The notes under the pieces: generated by a model | Seen by the model: the letters and a program-made list of their open reading frames with translations, nothing else | Told to the model about the DNA's origin: nothing | Database searches by the model: none | Source of the DNA: DAIRGB01 sp036794765 | Lineage (GTDB): Bacteria > Patescibacteriota > JAHJAL01 | Direction: 5' to 3' | Assembly (NCBI GenBank): GCA_036794765.1 | Contig: DAIRGB010000008.1 | Span: 1 to 21,613, forward strand | DNA: 21,613 bases | Shown here: positions 8,239 to 15,700 of the stretch, piece after piece | Layout: every line of letters starts with the position of its first letter | How positions within the stretch are numbered: the stretch's first letter is position 1 | Position numbers and translations under genes: made by a program

Positions 8239-11200
8239 CTAACTACTCATTTTCTTCGCTTCCAAATATTTGACAATAATCTCCATAACCACTCTTTCCG
8301 GTCGGGAAAGAAGTCCTTTTGGTACCGTGTCGATTATGATTCTTATATTTTCCAAAGCCTGACTCGTAGTCAAATTTTTATCTTGTTTCTTGAATTTATT
8401 GATAAAAGTTTCCACCATCTCAAACATTTCCTTGCCGCTCGCCACCTTTTTGTCTTCTTCCAAAATGCTATTGTACTCTTTACCAAATTCCTCCAACAAC
8501 AAAAATTGAATTTTTCTTTTAATATCTTGATTTAACATATCTTTTCTTTCTGAGCCGGTGTACCAGTAAGTATTTAATACTCGCTCCACAATTTTGAAAT
8601 GAGATTTTTTGGTGACAAGAACCAGATAATCATTTAATATTTTTTCCAATTCTCCATTATCAATCTTGGCAATATCCTCAACTCGCAAAGACATCAATTC
8701 TTCCATCTTATCTTCAACTGTCTTTATCTTTCTCTCCTTTTTTTGCTCGGTCATTTTTTCTTTTTTCTCGATTGTTTCGATATTCAAAAATAGGTCTATT
8801 TCCTTCTGCTGTTTTTCGTCAATTCCGCCGGGCGTGCCGTCCACCAGTTGCAGAGTGGCGTTACCGTCTTTATCCGGCCAAAGGACAAATGTTTTAGCAT
8901 GAGCTTCCTTGGAAGTAGCTACTTTCCCGTCCACGTCAAAACCACTGGCATATCCGGCCATGAAACCGGCCTTTCGTAGCAATGCAATTGTCAACAAGGC
9001 ATAATCAGCACAGACGCCGGCTACAAACTTTTTTTTCAATTTGCCGGCCATCTTTGGATCTTTTTTCAGCGAATCCATCCTGGATCTCATTAGTAATAAT
9101 CTCTCATCCAAGGTTGTATCACTTTTGTCTTTCAGGGTCTCCGCGTTTTTCATGTCGTAGTAACCAATTTCTTTCACAAATTCTTCAATCGCCTCCACTT
9201 TTCCCTTTGGGGACAATAACTTTATTTTATCCAAAATCTCCCCAAAATTTTCATCCATTTTTGGAGCAATATCTGTTAACAAATCAGACATTTTATTTTC
9301 CCAAATAAACTTATTTCTAAAACTGTCATATTCTTCAATTTCCAACATTCCTGTCTCAAACTGATTTTCTTTCCATGAATATCTCAGTTGAGCAATGTCA
9401 TCTTTGGGATTAAAAATAACCGTTCTTTGGCCAAACTCATTGGTCGTTCCACTTTTTTCCAAAGATATTTCTTTCCCTTTGCTGGTTATTCCTTTTATTC
9501 TCGACGAGATTATTGCCGACTGAATCGGTTTTGGCAAAATTATTTTATCCCATTTTTTATCAACATCGATTGTGGCGGTAGTTTCTTTTGTAGGTTCGGT
9601 GAGAAGAAATGTTGCTGGAAAATCAATCTTTCTCCAACGTTTCCCGTTATCACATTTTCCCAATATCTGATCGCAAATAAAACCTTTGTATTCCTGACCA
9701 AATTTCATCACCTCCAAACCAGATCCTTTTTCCTCGGGATCGCCACCCAGTATTTGAACATTTTCCTGGTCTTGGAAAAAATCACCCAAATTTGGTTGCT
9801 CCGATATTCTTTTTGTTTTTCCACCCAACCAATTTTTAATTCCTTCCATCGCCTTTTCACCCAATAATCTGGATGTTATATCCTTGGCCAACTCTTTTAC
9901 CCAATGATCTTTCTTAGCCGGTTCGTTTCTCAATTTTTCTTCCTTTTCTTTGAAGACAAAATCCACCATCTCTCTGGCCAATTTTTCAATATTTCGATCT
10001 TTTTTGGCCCGGAAATAATTCAAAAACAATTCCGGGCTGGTCTGTACCATTTTGGTTATTTTGTCGGCAAAATTTTCCGAATGTGATCGATAATCCTTTT
10101 TGGGATCCCACTTCTGCCAAATTTCCCGTATGACTGAATCATTTTCAAAATAATCCAATATTTTTTTCTTCAATCCCTCCCGTTCATTTTTCAACTTATC
10201 TGATTTTTCGGCCAATTTTTCTTTACCTGATTTGGAATAGGTATTTGACTGTTTCCTTCTAACCGATCGTTCCTCGTGCGCCAACCAATCATATTTCTTT
10301 AAAAGATTGAGCAATTTCAATTTGGTTGCTTCTTCTTCGGTCAATCCGTTTTTTTTGTCCAAATCAACCGCCACTTCAACGATCTCATCTCCCCGCCGTC
10401 CGCAAATCAGCAGTTGATTTTCGTATTCCTTCAAAAAATAAATCTTGTCCCATTCTCCGCCCACATCGCCGATACCTTCGATATATATTTTGGTCTTGTC
10501 TTTCTCTTTAAAAACCACCAAACACTTTTCCTGAAAACTCTCTATTTTTAAAATATCAGAAAAAGTCTTGTCCATAACAAACCGTCCTCCCCCCCGCCAG
10601 TCAACCACACATAATACTATTTCTTCTGATTCTCCCGCCCGAGCTATGTTTATGGGATATACTATCCGATCATTTACTCCATCTTTCGTTAATCTCAAAA
10701 CCAGATCGATATCAGTTTCCCTACCGGCATAATCATTAATTTTTTCTTTTTTATCTGTCCCACCAACAGTAAGACAGTGCATTTCGTTTCTGGCGTTTAC
10801 CCAATAGACCTTATCCTGTATTCCCCATATTTTTCTAATTGAACAATTTTCTTTGATCAACGATCCGGAAAATTCTGACCAGATTTCCTCCGGCCCGTCC
10901 GGATTAAATTGCGGATCATTTTTCTTTATATAAATATATTCGCCAAAAATGTATTCGCCTTTAAAATCTATATTATTGTGTTTTTGCGATATTTTGGTCC
11001 CGTTTTCGTTCACGATAACACTTCCCGTCGATTGACCATTTTCGTCCAGTTCATGGGCAACAAACACCATTTCGTTGATTGGCTTGTATATTTTACTTAC
11101 CGGTATTAAACCTTTCGGAATCGTTTTTCTCGATCCATCTCCTTTTACTATGTACCATCTCCTATCCGTAGTTTTTACCGTGAAAACAAGCCCGTCATCA

Positions 11201-12603
11201 AAAAATGAAGGCTTATCGCTCCATGCTACATTGTTTTCAAAAATACATTTTAGTTCAGACTGATTGTCTTTCAAAAAAACACTATCCGTCGATTTATCAG
11301 ACTGACGACCGAAAATAACTCTATTTTTTTTATCAAAATCTTTATCCAAATATTCAATATTTTCCCCTAACATCTCGTTTTCCCAGCTAAACTTTTCTCT
11401 CAAGAAAATTTTTGCGCCATCAGTGCCACGAAATAAAAAAAATTTACCAAATTTATTTTTATTATATTCGGTCTCGTCATTTGTCCTTTCTTTTCCTTGG
11501 CAATCATGAGAAAGTATTAAATTAGACTCATATACATCTTTTTTAATAACAAATCCATCATTAATACTATAAATATATCTTTGACTATTGAATATTTTTC
11601 GATCAATAGGCCAATATGCTGTTTTCCGTTCCTCCATTTTTTCTGTTAATTCTACCACTCCTCTTTCTCTGTCTGGTGCTTTTATATTATACTCTCGTTT
11701 ATCACTATCAAACTCCAATCTCGCTTCCGGATTGGTTTTCTCCAATGATTTTTTTATTTCCTTCTGTAACCCATCGATTGCTACTTCGCGGGCAAACTCC
11801 TGTTGCTTTTCCCGCCAGTTTTGCTCGGTATCGTTTAAAGTCTCATCAAGAATCCTTCTTAATAGCCTCAACTGTTTGGCCCTTTTTTTGCCGGAATTTA
11901 TATTTACTCCCACCGAATGATTTACTTTTTGTGGCTCGGTCTCAGGTGTGAAAAATTCCTGCAAAGTACTTTCCGCCAAAGTCACCGCCGCCGACCGTGG
12001 ATCTTTATAATCCAGCGCTTTCAGTTTTTTTAGCCGAAGATACTCAGAGTAATGATTATTTATTTCGATATATAATTCTTGTGCTTTCTTGGTGGAAAAG
12101 GGTATTTGATCAAGGGATTGGTATTCTTCTTTTTTATTTTCCCTACATCTATTTTGAATCTTATCCAGTGCTTTCAAATATTCTATTCTCAATAAAATTG
12201 CTTTGTTATCTGAAAACGAATTGAGTTTCGAGATTCTACCTTTAATTTGCCTTTCAATTTCATTGAAAAGCAATTGATGTTTCTCAACTCCCTTATGTCC
12301 AAAAAGACTAACTGGATCAATATTCTCAATTTTTAGATTTTTTAATAATTCCCAACCTCGTTCCGCATCACATTCTTCAAATACTCTTTTCGCCAAAACA
12401 ATATAATCAAATTCTGAAATCTCTTTCGCTTTATAAGATTTTAGAATATCTTCCTGTAATTTCTTTTCCCTTTGGAAAACATCTGTTGCTGCCTCTACCA
12501 CCTGCTTTTTGTCCAGATATACACCCCGATCAACTGATCGTTCCAAATATTTTTCAATCCCTTTGTTCTTTGGGTCAATTTGCTGGTGTTTTTCTCCCGG
12601 CAT
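8239..12603 (-). CDS. Giant protein with C-terminal-half transglutaminase-like domain (1454 aa)
   Basis: The N-terminal 330 residues or so are charged and helical, without signal peptide or membrane segment, suggesting a cytosolic protein. Residues about 330-790 are beta-rich, with repeated short strands ending in aromatic or Asp-Gly turns, like a degenerate beta-propeller; this assignment is tentative. After a second helical region and a beta-rich stretch comes a transglutaminase-like core. Its apparent catalytic triad is Cys1198 in GVCADYALL, His1235 in EAHAKTFVLW and Asp1255 in LVDGTPGG, in the order and spacing of the family. The preceding KVEAIEEFVKEIGYYD also fits. Such domains act as peptidases, transamidases or cross-linkers; which applies is unknown. 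The remaining 200 residues are helical and charged. The start is the ATG at 12603, without a strong Shine-Dalgarno but 26 bases from a likely transcription start. It is the first gene of the four-gene set. Confidence 0.82.
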   Translation of the reverse strand: MPGEKHQQIDPKNKGIEKYLERSVDRGVYLDKKQVVEAATDVFQREKKLQEDILKSYKAKEISEFDYIVLAKRVFEECDAERGWELLKNLKIENIDPVSLFGHKGVEKHQLLFNEIERQIKGRISKLNSFSDNKAILLRIEYLKALDKIQNRCRENKKEEYQSLDQIPFSTKKAQELYIEINNHYSEYLRLKKLKALDYKDPRSAAVTLAESTLQEFFTPETEPQKVNHSVGVNINSGKKRAKQLRLLRRILDETLNDTEQNWREKQQEFAREVAIDGLQKEIKKSLEKTNPEARLEFDSDKREYNIKAPDRERGVVELTEKMEERKTAYWPIDRKIFNSQRYIYSINDGFVIKKDVYESNLILSHDCQGKERTNDETEYNKNKFGKFFLFRGTDGAKIFLREKFSWENEMLGENIEYLDKDFDKKNRVIFGRQSDKSTDSVFLKDNQSELKCIFENNVAWSDKPSFFDDGLVFTVKTTDRRWYIVKGDGSRKTIPKGLIPVSKIYKPINEMVFVAHELDENGQSTGSVIVNENGTKISQKHNNIDFKGEYIFGEYIYIKKNDPQFNPDGPEEIWSEFSGSLIKENCSIRKIWGIQDKVYWVNARNEMHCLTVGGTDKKEKINDYAGRETDIDLVLRLTKDGVNDRIVYPINIARAGESEEIVLCVVDWRGGGRFVMDKTFSDILKIESFQEKCLVVFKEKDKTKIYIEGIGDVGGEWDKIYFLKEYENQLLICGRRGDEIVEVAVDLDKKNGLTEEEATKLKLLNLLKKYDWLAHEERSVRRKQSNTYSKSGKEKLAEKSDKLKNEREGLKKKILDYFENDSVIREIWQKWDPKKDYRSHSENFADKITKMVQTSPELFLNYFRAKKDRNIEKLAREMVDFVFKEKEEKLRNEPAKKDHWVKELAKDITSRLLGEKAMEGIKNWLGGKTKRISEQPNLGDFFQDQENVQILGGDPEEKGSGLEVMKFGQEYKGFICDQILGKCDNGKRWRKIDFPATFLLTEPTKETTATIDVDKKWDKIILPKPIQSAIISSRIKGITSKGKEISLEKSGTTNEFGQRTVIFNPKDDIAQLRYSWKENQFETGMLEIEEYDSFRNKFIWENKMSDLLTDIAPKMDENFGEILDKIKLLSPKGKVEAIEEFVKEIGYYDMKNAETLKDKSDTTLDERLLLMRSRMDSLKKDPKMAGKLKKKFVAGVCADYALLTIALLRKAGFMAGYASGFDVDGKVATSKEAHAKTFVLWPDKDGNATLQLVDGTPGGIDEKQQKEIDLFLNIETIEKKEKMTEQKKERKIKTVEDKMEELMSLRVEDIAKIDNGELEKILNDYLVLVTKKSHFKIVERVLNTYWYTGSERKDMLNQDIKRKIQFLLLEEFGKEYNSILEEDKKVASGKEMFEMVETFINKFKKQDKNLTTSQALENIRIIIDTVPKGLLSRPERVVMEIIVKYLEAKKMSS

Positions 12604-12635
12604 ATGATAGGGTTAGGATTTTTCCAAATCTGTAC

Positions 12636-12664
12636 ATTATCTCACATTATCAGGTAAAAATCAA
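12636..12664 (-). promoter_or_regulatory. Candidate housekeeping promoter for the transglutaminase-like operon
   Basis: On the minus strand TTGATT (12659-12664) and GATAAT (12636-12641) are separated by exactly 17 bases, matching the -35/-10 consensus at four and five of six positions. Transcription would begin near 12629, giving a leader of about 26 bases before the ATG at 12603. The region is AT-rich, so a chance match is possible, but the position right after the upstream gene's palindrome supports an independent transcription unit. Confidence 0.45.
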
Positions 12665-12684
12665 GGAAAAATATCACAAAATAT

Positions 12685-12713
12685 GTAGGGGCGGGTTTGA
12701 AACCCGCCCCTAC
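12685..12713. terminator. Perfect GC-rich palindrome downstream of the A2M gene
   Basis: A 29-base perfect palindrome has 14-base arms (GTAGGGGCGGGTTT and its complement) around one central G. It begins 25 bases after the A2M stop codon. The stem is by far the most GC-rich segment of this spacer. The following bases are AT-rich but not a clean T run, so it may be a terminator, an mRNA 3'-end stabiliser, or a copy of a dispersed palindromic repeat of the GGGGCGGGTTT type that occurs in many bacterial genomes. Confidence 0.55.
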
Positions 12714-12737
12714 GAAAATTGAAATATAACCCAAATT

Positions 12738-15700
12738 TTACTCAATCACCAATCTCTTGTCCTCCTGGCTGGTCAAACGGAACGTTGGTTCGTCAACTTG
12801 ATTGATTGTCACCGGTTCGCGGGTGAAGTCGCCCTTGTTGCTTACCCGGGCAAAATAACTGATATATCCACCCTCGCAACCGGAATGCATCAAATTTTTG
12901 TAAACTATAAAACTCAACTTTTGTCCGTTGATATCCGACGGGAAGTACACATTGCATTTCCAATTTCCTCCATCACTTCCCCAATATGGTGTATATGTTC
13001 TGGTAATTGGTTTTAGTCCACTAGGTAAAAGATCGGTAATCTGATAGGCGTCAGACGGAGCCTCTTCGCTGATTTGAGGAAATATGCGCACTTCAACCAA
13101 ATCATTTTCTCTGATGGCATCTACCTTCTGGTCGTTGACCCAATATTCCCGGCTGATTTTCAGATTTTTGTCAGTTTTCGTATCTATTGCTTTCTCTTCC
13201 CAATTTGCTACCGCTGTTATTTTTCCTTTTATTTGGGAGAACGTCATAGTGCCATTTTCGTCGTTGGTCAAACTCAAAGCAAATTCCTCATTATTTTTTA
13301 AGCTTATTTTTTTGCTTTTTCCCGCCACAGTATAAGTAAATTCACTATTCAAATTTTTGTCCTTACTCAAAATATTCTTGGTGATTATCATGTTTTCCAA
13401 AAGATACAAATTTTCGCTATCTCGACGCTCATGAAGATAATTCATTAAATTTTCCTTCTCCTCCATGTCGGTAGCATTGGCCAATATTGCCGCCAGACTG
13501 GTGATCTCGTCCTGAGCCGATTGGTCTGATTGTGGAATAAACATATTGTCACCGCTGGTTCTAACATTTTTTTGCAAAACATTTTGCAATATATTTCTTC
13601 CCAACTCTTTGGCACCAGATTTTTCCGCCGCCAATCCCAAGTAGATTTGATCAATTGGTTTCAGTTCCGGCCACTTCAAAATCTGATTGACTTGATTCAA
13701 AACCGGTTCATCCAGATTTGTTAAGCCATACAAAGCCATGGCTATCTCAGCCGTATTACTTTTTTTATTTTCCAAAATATTATTAAAATATTTTTTGGCT
13801 TCGGTAACATTTTGCCATTCAGTCGGGACGATTCCAGCCGTCAGTGCCGACAATTTCAAGTCGCTGTCGGAATAGGGGAGCAACGACCATCCGCCATCTT
13901 CTCGTTGATATTTGGCTATGTCGTCAACCTGTTGCGCGCCCGATCCGAGACCAAAACTTTCATGCAAATATTTTTCTGCTACTACCGGCGCCAGCTTTTG
14001 ATCGATTCTCTCTCCATCCTGCCAACTGGCATTGAGTAAATTTTCGTAAGCCCATCCGATATCGCCGTTGAAAAACTTCCACTCCACCCGGCCATTTTCT
14101 GATTGTTGTTTCGGTTTCAAATCCACTGCCAATTTCACGCTCTGGCTCATCTGTTTGGTTAATCGTGTATCATTCACAACAAATGAACGCTTTACACTGT
14201 CAGTCAGTCCTTTGGCTTTTGCTGTCACGATTATTTCCTGTTCCCCCACTTTCAACTCCGGCATCGACCACTCGATTGTCGTAAATGCTTTACCGTCCAA
14301 CTTTTCTTTTGTTTTCAAAGTTTTTGATTCGACAGTAATTTCCACATCGTCATTCGCCGTCAGATTTTCTCCATAGACTCGGATGGGAACAATCGGCTTA
14401 TCTGTATTGACATAACTTGTATTCAAAGACATGTCCAAAAATACTGGTTGAGTCACTACCAATTTGTTGGTGCCACTACCGGCTCTCAATGTGGACGAAA
14501 TTCCCTGAGTGGTAATTCTCCAACTGGTAATATTATCCGGTAAAGTAAATTTGACCGTGGCTTTCCCGTTTCGATCAGTTTTCCATGAGGAGAAAAATGC
14601 AGTGTCTTCAAAACTTTCCCTGCCCCCGCCCTTGCTGTTGTGGACATAAACTCCGTCAGCAATATATGTATGGGTTGCCTCCGTGGTAAAGTTGTAAACA
14701 GTAAATCGACCACTTTTAGTTTCTATTTTCTTTACTTCGACCAATTCGCCGTCTTGACCCCGCAAATAATCTCCCACTTTTATCTCGCCCGCCATCATCC
14801 ATTTGTTATTGACTAGAAGTCGATGATGGGATGTGACATTTAGTTGATCGTTGATTACCAAATATCCGCCAGAGATTTCGTTGAAAATTTTCGTTACCTT
14901 GTCTGTCATCTTGATATTGGAATGCTCGTTGACAAAGGTTGATACCAAGTCACCCAAACGAATGTCCTCGATTGCCTTGGTGGTTCCATCAGCCATCAAT
15001 ATTTTTGTCCCGGCGGTAAAGCATCCACCTTGGAAAATCATTTTCGCCAACGGTTTATTGGAAGTTTCGCTAAAGAAAATACCGTCTTCCACTTTTGAGT
15101 ACAATAAAGCCAGAGTATCCACCGGTTCCCGATTGAACAAATCAAAATATGCCTCATCAACCAAAGAGATATTGCCATTTGCTTCGATTGGTTGGCCATT
15201 TTCGTCTTTTACCTCAATTTTTATCGTCGCTTCGTCACCCGGTTCGTATTGCTCCTTTTCTGCTTTTACCTCAAGCTGCAATCGGCGCTGCTCATAATCA
15301 AAAAATATAGTCATATCATTCCAAACTTTTTTGGTGTGATAAAAACGTGCCCCGTCAAAATACACTCCGACTACACTGATATTGGGAATATGTTTTTCTT
15401 CAAAAGTAAATTCATATTTGGAGCTATCGCCAACCTGATATTCAGTGATTCCGTTTTGTGCCTGATAAAAAATATAACTTCCCGTTTTATCAGGCATGGA
15501 TTCAAAACTATTTTTTACCATCGTCAAATTGACTTTCTCTCCCAATTTAAATGTTTTGACATCTTCATTTTCATCTCTTCGAAAACCATAGGAATCAATA
15601 GAAATGCTCGAATTGTTTCCTCCGTCAAAATAAATTGTGGCTCGATTGAAATATTGCCTTCCGTCCGGATCCACTATACTTGCCCGCATTGTGTAATCTT

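Noticed and set aside
14637..15023. Full-size intein with homing endonuclease
   Set aside because: Between blocks B and F there are only about 40 residues, with no LAGLIDADG or HNH motif, so only a mini-intein fits.
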